NCBI GenBank assembly: GCA_947593735.1
Contig: CANQDT010000007.1
Coordinates: 21,293 to 85,292 of the forward strand
Direction of reading: 5' to 3'
Length of the DNA: 64,000 bases
Source of the DNA: an uncultured Lachnospiraceae bacterium
Lineage (GTDB): Bacteria > Bacillota > Clostridia > Lachnospirales > Lachnospiraceae
The translations under genes and the position numbers were made by a program. Position 1 is the first letter of the stretch. Every line of letters starts with the position of its first letter. The notes under the pieces are model-generated. The model did not search any database. It was not told the DNA's origin and worked only from the letters and a program-made list of their open reading frames with translations. Below, one piece after another: positions 36,699 through 45,648 of the stretch.

Positions 36699-37016
36699 AT
36701 GGCAGACAGTAGAAGATACAAAGTGATTGTTTCCGACAGGGCTAGAAAAATGTTGGAAACGCATATCCGCTTTATGGCACAGGTCAACAGGCAGGCGGCG
36801 GCAGAGAAAAAGAAAGAGATCATTGACGCCATGCGGTCCCTTTCCCGGATGCCGCAGCGCTTCCCATTTTTTGAGGAACTGTATATCACGCCAAATAAGT
36901 ATCACAGGATGTTCATTGAAAAGTGGTATCTTGTCCTTTATCAGATCCAGGATGATACCGTATATGTGGAATATATCCTTGACTGCCGCAAGGAGTACAG
37001 TTGGCTTATCCGGTAA
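36699..37016 (+). CDS. RelE/ParE-superfamily toxin
   Basis: A 105-residue small basic toxin paired with the antitoxin just upstream. The fold is visible as YKVIVSDRARKMLETHIRFM, then FPFFEELYITPNKYHRMFIE, KWYLVLYQIQDDTVYVEYIL and DCRKEYSWLIR. RelE members cleave mRNA at the ribosome and ParE members poison gyrase; the sequence alone does not tell which. The reading frame is intact, so the module is probably functional. It stands between two metabolic genes with its own promoter, as expected for a mobile stability module. Confidence 0.87.
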   Translation: MADSRRYKVIVSDRARKMLETHIRFMAQVNRQAAAEKKKEIIDAMRSLSRMPQRFPFFEELYITPNKYHRMFIEKWYLVLYQIQDDTVYVEYILDCRKEYSWLIR

Positions 37017-37095
37017 CGGAAAAAGGCGTTTGGCATGGGGATCAGACGCGGCATATTATCTTGAAAAGTTCCGGAAAGCGTGACACAAAATGAAA

Positions 37096-37124
37096 TTGAC
37101 GGAGAGTTTTTAAACTTGTATAAT
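37096..37124 (+). promoter_or_regulatory. SigA-type promoter of the 5'-nucleotidase gene
   Basis: TTGACG (37096-37101), a 17-bp spacer, TATAAT (37119-37124), about 100 nt before the start codon. Confidence 0.82.
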
Positions 37125-37222
37125 GCTATACGGGAATTTATTGTAAAACAGACAAAGACCGGGTTCGTTTTCAACCTGAAAGCGGCGAACGGCCGCGTCA
37201 TTTGGAAAGGAAGGTTCAGACA

Positions 37223-39502
37223 ATGAAACGGTTGACGAGACATGCCATTGCGATATTGCTGATGGCGGGACTTACATTCAATGGAAGATTTGGGATTTTG
37301 CTCAGCACCGCGGCGGAGGCGGCGCCGAAAGAGATCGTGATCTTCCATACGAACGATATGCATGGGCATATGGATGAGGGAATTGGGATCGCGCGCGTTG
37401 CCGCGATGAAAAAGAATACGGAAAACGCCCTGCTGCTCGACGGCGGAGACGCGATCCAGGGGGCGTCCATCGCTACGCTGAGCGACGGCGAGGATGTGAT
37501 CGAGCTGATGAACCTTGCCGGTTACGACGCCATGTGTACCGGCAATCACGAGTATGATTACGGGCAGGATCAGCTGAAGAAGATCAGCCGTCTGGCGGAA
37601 TATCCGATCCTGGCGGCAAATGTGACAAAGAACGGCGCTCCTTTTATGAAAGGGACATACGGCGCCGGGAAAAAAGAAAACAACGGCGAATATACCGTTG
37701 TCAGGGAAAATGGAATCAACGTCGGCATTTTCGGGCTGACGACCCAGGAGACAAGAACTTCGTCCAATCCGGCAGGGCTGGTCGGGCTTGCCTTTGAAGA
37801 TGAGGTCGATACGGCAAAACGCATGATCGACGCGCTGGAGAAATCCGGAGCGGACATCATCATCTGCCTTGCGCATCTGGGAGAAGAAAAGACGGCGCCT
37901 TATACCGCCGAAGAATTGGCAAAGCAGCTGACGGGCGAGTATCAGGGCAAGCTGGACGCGATCATTGACGCGCACAGCCATACGGAAGAAAATAAAGTCG
38001 TCAATGACGTCCAGATCAGCCAGACCGGCACGGCGCTTACCAATCTGGGAAAGATGACGGTTACTTATCATGAGGATACCGGTGAAGCCGATATCCGGGC
38101 GGAACTGATCCCGGCGAGGGAATTTACCGAACCGTCCGGCGCGTATCATGACGTCGCGCCTGACGCGAAACTGGAGAAGAAGCTGGCGTCCATTACGGAT
38201 AAGAATGTGGGATTGCTGCAGCAGAAGATCGCCGTTACGGATACGACGTTGTGGGGCGGAACGATCAATTCGGTAACGGAGGGACGCGTGACTGAGACAA
38301 ACCTTGGAGATCTTGTCGCGGACAGCATGATCGACGCGGGAGAAGAGATCATCCGCAATGGAAATGCAGAGAAAAAATATAAAAGCCTGCCGATCGTCGC
38401 GATGCAGAACGGCGGCGGGATCCGGGATACCATTTATAAGGGAACCATCACGAAAGGCGATATCATTGACGTCCTTCCGTTTGGAAATACCATCTCCTTT
38501 AAGGCGGTTACGCCCCGGCTGCTGTATGAAATATTGGAGCAGGGCGTGTCGGGAAATAAAGGTCTGACAGCGGACGGTCTGATGGCTGGCACGACCGCGA
38601 GCGGGGGATTCCCGCAGATCGCGGGCATGAAATTTACCTATGATCCAAACAAAGAGGCAGGGTCAAAGGTAAAGGCGGTTTATCTGGACGGGGAAAAGAA
38701 GCCGCTTGACCGGCAGGATGAGAGCCGGCAGATTATTTTCGGTTCCAATAATTATCTGATCGCGGGCGGCAATGATTATACGATGCTGGCGGATCTGCCG
38801 GAAGTGGCGGAAGGCGGCAACCTGGACAGGATGCTGGAGGATACGATCCTTGCAAGGACGAAAAACGGGAAAAAGGCGCTGAACGTTCCGATCACCGACG
38901 ACAGGATCCGGGTGGAGAGCGACGATTATACGCCGAAGTCTTATACGGCATATATCGAGATTTACAACAGCTCCGGAAAGACGGCGGGGAACAAAGAGGT
39001 TTCTTATTATGTAGATGCTCCGGATCAGATCCGGAAAGGGACGACGGATCGGAACGGGATCCTGGAAATAAAAAATCTGAGCGACGGGGCGCATACGATC
39101 GGCGCGGTATACGGGGAACAGGAAGCATATGTATGCAGTTATACCGGTACGGGCATCATCACGACATATACAAAGACCTATCCGGCGATCCAGGTTGACC
39201 TGGCAAAACAGAAAGCCCCGGTGATCGCCAAAGTTGTGATCAAAAAACAGAAAGCGGTCGTTGTAGTGAAAAAGGTATCCGGCGCGTCAGGTTACCAGAT
39301 CAGGATCGGAAGCAATAAAAAACTGACAAAGAATGAGAAACGGATCTCCGGAAAGGAAAACAAATTTACGATCCGGAAATGGAATCACAACAAGATTTAT
39401 GTGAAAGCCCGCGCTTACTGGCGCGACAGCTCCGGAAAACGGATATATGGAAGCTGGAGCGCGAAAAGCGCGAACCGGAAGCAGGAGACGCAGGTTGCCT
39501 GA
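37223..39502 (+). CDS. Secreted 5'-nucleotidase / 2',3'-cyclic phosphodiesterase (UshA-like)
   Basis: A 759-residue exported metallophosphoesterase that releases nucleosides and phosphate outside the cell. ATG 37223 follows AAAGGAAGG. The signal peptide ends near STAAEA/AP. The metallophosphatase domain has IVIFHTNDMHGHM, LLLDGGDAIQGA, CTGNHEYDYGQD and IIDAHSHTEENK. The C-terminal 5'-nucleotidase domain (about 320-560) has MQNGGGIRDTIYKGTITKGD and SNNYLIAGGNDYTMLADL. About 200 further residues hold a carboxypeptidase-regulatory-like beta domain and an Fn3-like domain (SGASGYQIRIGSNKKLTKNE). There is no sortase motif, dockerin or C-terminal helix, so it may be released or held by the Lys/Arg-rich tail. 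Confidence 0.9.
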   Translation: MKRLTRHAIAILLMAGLTFNGRFGILLSTAAEAAPKEIVIFHTNDMHGHMDEGIGIARVAAMKKNTENALLLDGGDAIQGASIATLSDGEDVIELMNLAGYDAMCTGNHEYDYGQDQLKKISRLAEYPILAANVTKNGAPFMKGTYGAGKKENNGEYTVVRENGINVGIFGLTTQETRTSSNPAGLVGLAFEDEVDTAKRMIDALEKSGADIIICLAHLGEEKTAPYTAEELAKQLTGEYQGKLDAIIDAHSHTEENKVVNDVQISQTGTALTNLGKMTVTYHEDTGEADIRAELIPAREFTEPSGAYHDVAPDAKLEKKLASITDKNVGLLQQKIAVTDTTLWGGTINSVTEGRVTETNLGDLVADSMIDAGEEIIRNGNAEKKYKSLPIVAMQNGGGIRDTIYKGTITKGDIIDVLPFGNTISFKAVTPRLLYEILEQGVSGNKGLTADGLMAGTTASGGFPQIAGMKFTYDPNKEAGSKVKAVYLDGEKKPLDRQDESRQIIFGSNNYLIAGGNDYTMLADLPEVAEGGNLDRMLEDTILARTKNGKKALNVPITDDRIRVESDDYTPKSYTAYIEIYNSSGKTAGNKEVSYYVDAPDQIRKGTTDRNGILEIKNLSDGAHTIGAVYGEQEAYVCSYTGTGIITTYTKTYPAIQVDLAKQKAPVIAKVVIKKQKAVVVVKKVSGASGYQIRIGSNKKLTKNEKRISGKENKFTIRKWNHNKIYVKARAYWRDSSGKRIYGSWSAKSANRKQETQVA

Positions 39503-39589
39503 GGACAGCGGAAAAAAACGGGCGGAGATTCGTATTGACGGAACAGTCCCGGAGTAGTCGGAAGCCCCAAAAAGTGGATAAAAGTAATA

Positions 39590-39636
39590 AAAAAGTTCCC
39601 AATAGTCAGAAAATCTGACGAAAGGGAACTTTTTTT
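39590..39636 (+). terminator. Terminator after the 5'-nucleotidase gene
   Basis: AAAAAGTTCCC (39590-39600) pairs with GGGAACTTTTTTT (39624-39636); a second small hairpin GTCAG...CTGAC sits in the loop. Confidence 0.85.
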
Positions 39637-39669
39637 CATGGAATAGAGGTTTTGAACGATTCAAAAGAA

Positions 39670-39678
39670 TGATATAAT
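39670..39678 (+). promoter_or_regulatory. Extended -10 promoter of the glycoside hydrolase operon
   Basis: TGATATAAT (TG 39670-39671, TATAAT 39673-39678) with TTGAAC 15 bp upstream of the hexamer. The short spacer fits an extended -10 promoter. Confidence 0.7.
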
Positions 39679-39750
39679 GAAACAGGAAAAATGGCGGCCA
39701 TGCCCTCCGCGTGTGCCGTCCGATAGTTCAGTTGGAAAAGGAGCAGGGGG

Positions 39751-42700
39751 ATGAAGAAAATCATACAAAAAGGGCTTGCTGTCGTGACGGCGGCAATTCT
39801 CGGAATAACGCCGGCTATGCCGGTTATGGCGGGAGAGGAGCAGACGGCTGATATGGAACAGATCCTATATGTCGCGCCGGACGGAAGCGATACGGAGGGA
39901 ACCGGGACGGAAGACCATCCGTTCGCTTCCATCTATAAGGCGAAGGAAGCTGTCCGGGAGCTGAACCGGGACATGGCGGGAAAGATCATCGTTTATTTCC
40001 GCGGAGGAAATTATACGATCGACCGGACCGTGCAGTTTGGACCGGAGGATTCCGGGACCAACGGATATGACATCGAATATAAGGCATATCCGGGGGAGAC
40101 GCCGGTGCTGAACGGCGGCGTAAAAGTGGAAGGCTGGCAGAAGGACCCGGATCATCCAAACCTCTATGTGGCAGAGCTGGACCGGGATAAAAAACTCCGG
40201 ACGCTGTATGTGAACGACCGGAGGGCGTATATGCCGTCCCGCACGCTCCAGGCAAAAGGCGGATATGGGACGCATACGATCGTGAAAGGCGAGGGGGAGT
40301 ATGCCTGGGAGGACCAGGAGGCGTACGACGGCGTGAAATTTAACCCGTCCGACCTGCCGTCGTCCGTCCGGAACCCGGAGGATATCGAAGTGCAGTCGTC
40401 GATGACCTGGAACACGATGACGGCAGCAGCGAGGGGGATCCGGGAAGCGGACGGGATGACAGTCGTCCTGCTGGAACAGCCGTATGGCGTGATCGCGCAG
40501 AAATGCGGCTGGGCATATTACCGGCCGAGCGGGGAGAATGTCGTATTTAACGTATTTGAGTTCCTGGACGAGCCGGGGGAATTTTATTTCGATAAGAAAG
40601 AAAAGAAGCTGTATTATTACCCGTGGGAAGGGGAGGACATGGAGACGGCGGAAGTATACGCGCCGCAGACGGACACCCTGATCCGGGTAGAGGGCGAGGA
40701 CTTAAAGACCCACGTGAGTCATATCACCTTTGACGGGCTGACCGTGGAACATTCCGACTGGATGATGCAGGAGATCGCGGGCTCGCATGGGAAAGTGGCG
40801 ACGCAGGCGTCGCTGTCGCTGATCGGCACGTATTCCGACCACCACGCCCTGCTTTACCGCTGCTATGACCTGACCGCGGCGGCGGTGGAAGTGACGAGCG
40901 CGGACCATATTTCGTTCCTGAACGGCACGTTCCGGCATACCGCGAACGATACGGTCAACATGATCAACGACGTGGCGGACTGCGAAGTGACGGGCAACCG
41001 CATTTATGACACAGGCGCGGGCGCGATCTCCATCGGGCACCCGCAGCATATGTACATCGGGGACAAAGGGTCGGCGGAGACGATGAACGGCACGAAGCCG
41101 TGGAATTTAAAATCGGACAAAGAAAAATTCGATGTGGACGTGGAAGGGCTCTGCCATGATATCCGGGTGACGAACAATTATATGCGCGACTTATCGCGGC
41201 TCTGGTACGGGAGCCCCGGCATGACGATCTTTTTCGGGACGGACCTGCTCGTCGAGCACAATGAGATGGAGAATACGCCGTACAGCGGCATCTCCCTCGG
41301 ATGGGGATGGGGCTATACGTCCAGGGATGAAGAAGGGGCGGTTATGCTGATCGAGACCCTGAAAAACAACAAGATCCGGAACAACCGGATCTATGATACG
41401 GTGAATGTCCTTGCCGACGGAGGGGCGATCTATACGCTCAGCCCGATGGAGGGGACGGAGATCAGCAATAACTACCTGTCGAAAGTGGGGCAGAACGGCT
41501 ACCACAGCCGCGGCATCCATGTGGACGAGGGGACGATGTACCTGCACGGGGACAACAACGTGATCGAAGTGAGGGAAGACCAGGCGGCGATCGACTGCGG
41601 GAAATGGGGACCGAACCCGAAAGGGCAGAACGCGTTTGACAATAACTATACGACGACCAGCCTGTATACGACGACAGGGAACTACGAGCCCGGGACGACG
41701 ATGACGAATAAGCATATCAACAAGAGCGGCATGTGGTCAGAGGAGGAACCGATCTCGATCATAAGGAACGCGGGGCTGGAGGACCAGTACCTCAGCCTTA
41801 TGGAAGACCGGATCCAGGACGTCGTGCTGCCGACGGATTACCGTCTCCCGCCAGAAGTCGGGATCACGCAGATCAGCGTGCCGGATGTGGACGGGGAGAT
41901 CTGGCTTGCGCCGGAAGGGACGGAAGAATTTACGGAGAGCAGCACAGTGATCCGGGCACAGGGCGGGACGCTCGCGATCCCGGAGGAAAAGGGAAGTTAC
42001 CGGGTGTACTATGTCCGGGATGGGAAGGCATCCGAGCCGTCGAGAGGGCAGATCTCCACGGACGCGATCCCGACCATGCCGCCGAGGACGGATGTGATCG
42101 GTCCCTACTGGGTGGATGATGTGGAGAATCACCAGGGAACAAACGGAAATGTTGAAACAGCGGATTTCGGCATATCCCAGAACACGAACGACGCGAGCAA
42201 TGTATTCGGCATCAACCGGGACGGATTGTCGTTGTCTTACAAACGGATCAACGGGGTAGACGGAGGCTCAGGCGGATGGACCGGATATGTGGAAAAGGAA
42301 GTTACCCTTGACCGGGGAGGGGATTATACGGTATATGTCCTCTGCTTTGGAGCAGCCGGAAGAAGATTCCGGGTGTCGGCGAACGGGTCGGAAGGGACCG
42401 TAACCGATGAAATTGTCGGGATAACGGATTCCGGAAGCGGGAAAGCCATCTCCTCGGATAACTGCCTGAATGTCCTTCAGGTTGCGCTGGAGCTGAAAAA
42501 AGGAAGCAATACGATCCATATCCAGGGAGAAGGAGCAGGACCGAACTTTGTCGCGATGGGGCTTGTCAAAGCGGAGATCGGTTCCGCGGAGATCCCGACG
42601 GACGGCTTGCAGCTGTGGCTGCGGGCGGACAAGGGCGTAACGGTAAGCAAAGATGGAACCGTGACGACGTGGAAGGACCAGTCCGGCAACGGGCATGACG

Positions 42701-45036
42701 CGGGAAGCGCGGTCCGGACAGTCGGGAGCGGGACAGCGGAGACGGATCCGGAGTATGTGGAACAGGGCGAGAACCAGGAGCCCGCGGTCCGCTTTGACGG
42801 AAAGGACGACATACTGGAGTTTGAGTTTGAGGATGTCCTGGCGGGGAAAGAAGACGCGACCGTTATTCTGGTAAGCAGAAATACGTCCGGGCTGTCCGGA
42901 AAGAGCCAAACCAATGTCAACGGAGATACAAACGGACTTCTCTACTTCCACGATACAGAAGCGTGGGGAAAATTTGTCCTGACGCCGTACGAGGACGTGG
43001 TCAGCGTGCGGATGCCGGAGCGGTGTATTTATACGGCGGAGAAATCCCCGGATGATATCGGGATCAATCTCTCGACGACTGTATTTGTGAAAGAGGGTAC
43101 GACGGCAACGCTGTACGATAAGGACAGCATCGGCATCCACACGAATGGAAATGTCCCGTTGACGCTGCATGGGGTGGACGATACGGTCGGATATCTGGGC
43201 GGATACCACGGCTCGGATGTGAACCTGTTCCATTTCACGGGCGATATCTGCGAAGTGATGATTTTTGATAAGGCGCTGCCGCTCGGCGCGGTGCAGGCGG
43301 TCAACGCGTATCTGAATGAGAAGTATTATGAACCGAAGCCCCAGAAAGGGGACGAGATCGAGCTGACCGGGGATCTTGACATTTTTGACGGTGAACAGGA
43401 TCAGGGCGTCACGCTTCCGGGTCCTGCGTCGAAAAATAAATATGTGAAACAAGTCTTTGGAAGCGGCGGCTGGCAGCAGGGCGGCAGCTACGCGTACGGA
43501 GTGAACGTGGATTACCGGGCGGCGTTTGACGGCACGGAAGAAGATGTTGGTTCGTATTTTGACGGCGCAATGAAGGGATACTGCGGCGTAGAATTTAAGG
43601 AACCCCAGATCATAACGAAGATCGGCTTCCAGGCGCGGAACGGAGCGCGGCGGCTGGACGGCGCGATCCTGCAGGGGTCGGACGATGGACGGACGTATAC
43701 CAACTTGTATACCATCCAAAATTCCAGCGATTCGGAAATGCGGTATGTCGAGATGGAACAGCTCCAGGATCAGAAGGCGTACCGGTATATCCGCCTGATG
43801 GGACCGGAGTTTTCCGTCCTGAACTTGTATGAGCTGAAGCTGTATACGACTGTCGGCATCGGGGAGGAACCGGAGAAAGAATCTTTGAAATTCAGCGATA
43901 TCACTGTAGAGGAAGGCAAAATGACCTATGCCGTTTCCAGCACAGTCAGCGCGCCGTCGGATCTGTATGTGGCGCTGTATGATGACGCCGGGGCGCTGGT
44001 CGGTGTCCGCAAGGGGGAGAGCGGGACATTTGAGGATATCCGGATGCACGAGCAATACCGGTTATGCGCGTTCGCGTGGAAGCAGGGAACTATGGTACCG
44101 GCATGCGAAAAAGCGGAGAAGGCGATGAAAGCAGAAGTGACAATGGACGCGTATCTGTTCGTCCACTTTGTCGGGACAGAAAAAAATCCGGAAGACGAGC
44201 AGGTCTATTTCAGCGTATCAAAGGACGCGCACCAATGGGAGACGGTAAACGGCGGGAAACCGGTGCTGGTCAGCAACATGGGAGAAAAAGGGATCCGGGA
44301 TATGCACATCATCCGGTCGGTGGACGGGAACAAATTCTATCTGATCGGGACGGATCTGTCCATGTATTATAATCACAAAAATTCCGACGGCTCCCCGAAC
44401 TGGGGACACGCGTCCAGCCATGGCTCCAGGTCGATCAACATATGGGAAAGCGACGACCTTGTCCACTGGTCGGAGCAGAGGCAGGCGCTTATCGCGCCGT
44501 CCGACGCCGGGATGGCGTGGGCGCCGGAAAGCATATACGACCAGGAGAAAGAGAGCTATATGGTATTCTGGGCGTCGACGACGACCGTGGACGGCGTCAA
44601 AAAGACGAGGATCTACGCGGCATATACAAAGGATTACCGGACGTTTACGGAACCGGAGATCTATCAGGAATTGCCCGGGAATGTGATCGATACGACGATC
44701 TATTATGACGGGAACCGGTATTACCGGTTTTACAAGTACAACAATACCGTATATGGAGAATACGCGGACAGCCTGCACGCGGAGACATGGACGTCAACCG
44801 GTTTGGCGATCGCGAGGAATGAGGGACCCGAGGTATTCCGGTTCAACAAGGAAGAAAAATGGGGGCTCCTGGTGGACGCCGAACAGTATACCCTGTATAC
44901 GACGGACGATCTGGGAGCAGGGAGCTTTCAGAAAGAGGAGATGAACACCGACACCGTATACCGGCACGGCTCGGTGATCCCGATCACGAAAAAAGAATAT
45001 GAAGCGATAAAACAGATGGGAAGCCAGGAGGAATGA
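39751..45036 (+). CDS. Secreted GH141-like / GH43-like bifunctional glycoside hydrolase
   Basis: A 1761-residue exported multidomain enzyme. Signal peptide to MPVMA/GEE. Residues about 35-640 form a right-handed beta-helix with the GH141-type opening (LYVAPDGSDTEGTGTEDHPF, then VYFRGGNYTIDRTVQFGPED) and core repeats (GISLGWGWGYTSRDEEGAVM). GH141 members include fucosidase and xylanase activities. Next are a CBM6/35-like module (784-945), a LamG/concanavalin-like module (949-1200, LQLWLRADKGVTVSKDGTVT) and a discoidin module (1213-1370). The C-terminal five-blade propeller (1463-1755) is GH43-like: MDAYLFVHFVG, IRDMHIIRSVDG and the WAPESIYD motif give the expected Asp, Asp and Glu. The likely substrate is a complex plant glycan such as arabinoxylan or pectin; this is inference. 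It has no dockerin, but the next gene, overlapping by an ATGA, encodes one. Confidence 0.8.
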   Translation: MKKIIQKGLAVVTAAILGITPAMPVMAGEEQTADMEQILYVAPDGSDTEGTGTEDHPFASIYKAKEAVRELNRDMAGKIIVYFRGGNYTIDRTVQFGPEDSGTNGYDIEYKAYPGETPVLNGGVKVEGWQKDPDHPNLYVAELDRDKKLRTLYVNDRRAYMPSRTLQAKGGYGTHTIVKGEGEYAWEDQEAYDGVKFNPSDLPSSVRNPEDIEVQSSMTWNTMTAAARGIREADGMTVVLLEQPYGVIAQKCGWAYYRPSGENVVFNVFEFLDEPGEFYFDKKEKKLYYYPWEGEDMETAEVYAPQTDTLIRVEGEDLKTHVSHITFDGLTVEHSDWMMQEIAGSHGKVATQASLSLIGTYSDHHALLYRCYDLTAAAVEVTSADHISFLNGTFRHTANDTVNMINDVADCEVTGNRIYDTGAGAISIGHPQHMYIGDKGSAETMNGTKPWNLKSDKEKFDVDVEGLCHDIRVTNNYMRDLSRLWYGSPGMTIFFGTDLLVEHNEMENTPYSGISLGWGWGYTSRDEEGAVMLIETLKNNKIRNNRIYDTVNVLADGGAIYTLSPMEGTEISNNYLSKVGQNGYHSRGIHVDEGTMYLHGDNNVIEVREDQAAIDCGKWGPNPKGQNAFDNNYTTTSLYTTTGNYEPGTTMTNKHINKSGMWSEEEPISIIRNAGLEDQYLSLMEDRIQDVVLPTDYRLPPEVGITQISVPDVDGEIWLAPEGTEEFTESSTVIRAQGGTLAIPEEKGSYRVYYVRDGKASEPSRGQISTDAIPTMPPRTDVIGPYWVDDVENHQGTNGNVETADFGISQNTNDASNVFGINRDGLSLSYKRINGVDGGSGGWTGYVEKEVTLDRGGDYTVYVLCFGAAGRRFRVSANGSEGTVTDEIVGITDSGSGKAISSDNCLNVLQVALELKKGSNTIHIQGEGAGPNFVAMGLVKAEIGSAEIPTDGLQLWLRADKGVTVSKDGTVTTWKDQSGNGHDAGSAVRTVGSGTAETDPEYVEQGENQEPAVRFDGKDDILEFEFEDVLAGKEDATVILVSRNTSGLSGKSQTNVNGDTNGLLYFHDTEAWGKFVLTPYEDVVSVRMPERCIYTAEKSPDDIGINLSTTVFVKEGTTATLYDKDSIGIHTNGNVPLTLHGVDDTVGYLGGYHGSDVNLFHFTGDICEVMIFDKALPLGAVQAVNAYLNEKYYEPKPQKGDEIELTGDLDIFDGEQDQGVTLPGPASKNKYVKQVFGSGGWQQGGSYAYGVNVDYRAAFDGTEEDVGSYFDGAMKGYCGVEFKEPQIITKIGFQARNGARRLDGAILQGSDDGRTYTNLYTIQNSSDSEMRYVEMEQLQDQKAYRYIRLMGPEFSVLNLYELKLYTTVGIGEEPEKESLKFSDITVEEGKMTYAVSSTVSAPSDLYVALYDDAGALVGVRKGESGTFEDIRMHEQYRLCAFAWKQGTMVPACEKAEKAMKAEVTMDAYLFVHFVGTEKNPEDEQVYFSVSKDAHQWETVNGGKPVLVSNMGEKGIRDMHIIRSVDGNKFYLIGTDLSMYYNHKNSDGSPNWGHASSHGSRSINIWESDDLVHWSEQRQALIAPSDAGMAWAPESIYDQEKESYMVFWASTTTVDGVKKTRIYAAYTKDYRTFTEPEIYQELPGNVIDTTIYYDGNRYYRFYKYNNTVYGEYADSLHAETWTSTGLAIARNEGPEVFRFNKEEKWGLLVDAEQYTLYTTDDLGAGSFQKEEMNTDTVYRHGSVIPITKKEYEAIKQMGSQEE

Positions 45037-45038
45037 TC

Positions 45039-45623
45039 ATGAAAAAGAGGAATAAGAAAAAAAGAATTTTGTCAATCCTGTGTGTGGTATGCCTGCTTGC
45101 CATGGCGCTTCCGGCGCGGGCGGCAGAGCAGTATGGGACGGTAACGGAATCCGGAGGGAAAGCGGACGTCCGGATCGATCATGAGGCACTGGCGGACAAG
45201 ATGGTGGCGCTTCTGTTCTATAATGAGGAGGGAAGCGTGGATCAGATGGAAGAGCGGTATATCGGCTATATCGATCAGGGAACCGCGGATGAGACCGGGA
45301 AACTGGACTTTTCCGGGATCCCGCTCCCGCAGCCGGAAACCGGTTCTGTTACGTATGGAGTTTACATAGGGGCAGAGGGGATCGAGAGAACGAAGCTGGA
45401 TGAGATCACGCTGACGGCGGGCTCTCCGGAGGGGGAACCCGGCGATATGAACGGAGACGGAACGATCACGGCGGTCGACGCGCTGCTCGCGCTCCGCGCC
45501 GTGAACGCCGGACCGACGGACGAGCAATTTCAGGCGGGGAATGTCAATGGGGACGACAGCCTGGATGTAGACGATGTGTTGCTGATTTTGAAAGCCGCGG
45601 CGGGAGAACCGATCCTGCAGTGA
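45039..45623 (+). CDS. Small secreted dockerin protein
   Basis: A 194-residue exported protein. ATG 45039 is favoured, with AGGAGG 7 nt upstream; ATG 45033 overlaps the stop of the preceding gene. The signal peptide ends near LPARA/AE. A beta-rich module of about 90 residues (from GTVTESGGKADVRIDHEALA) is followed by a clear dockerin (GDMNGDGTITAVDALLALRA and GNVNGDDSLDVDDVLLILKA, about 137-190). It lies between two hydrolase genes that have no dockerin. The small beta domain may bind a partner enzyme and so dock it on cohesins; this is inference. It is not a broken end of the upstream gene, since it has its own signal peptide and ribosome site. Confidence 0.8.
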   Translation: MKKRNKKKRILSILCVVCLLAMALPARAAEQYGTVTESGGKADVRIDHEALADKMVALLFYNEEGSVDQMEERYIGYIDQGTADETGKLDFSGIPLPQPETGSVTYGVYIGAEGIERTKLDEITLTAGSPEGEPGDMNGDGTITAVDALLALRAVNAGPTDEQFQAGNVNGDDSLDVDDVLLILKAAAGEPILQ

Positions 45624-45648
45624 AAGAAAACGGGGGTGGAATAGGATT

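Noticed and set aside
42268..44055. 595-codon minus-strand frame opposite the GH141/GH43 gene
   Set aside because: Arg/Ile-rich low-information translation, antisense to clear hydrolase domains, no ribosome site.
45033..45623. Dockerin as a frameshifted end of the GH141/GH43 gene
   Set aside because: It has its own AGGAGG, start and signal peptide, and the upstream gene ends in a complete propeller domain.
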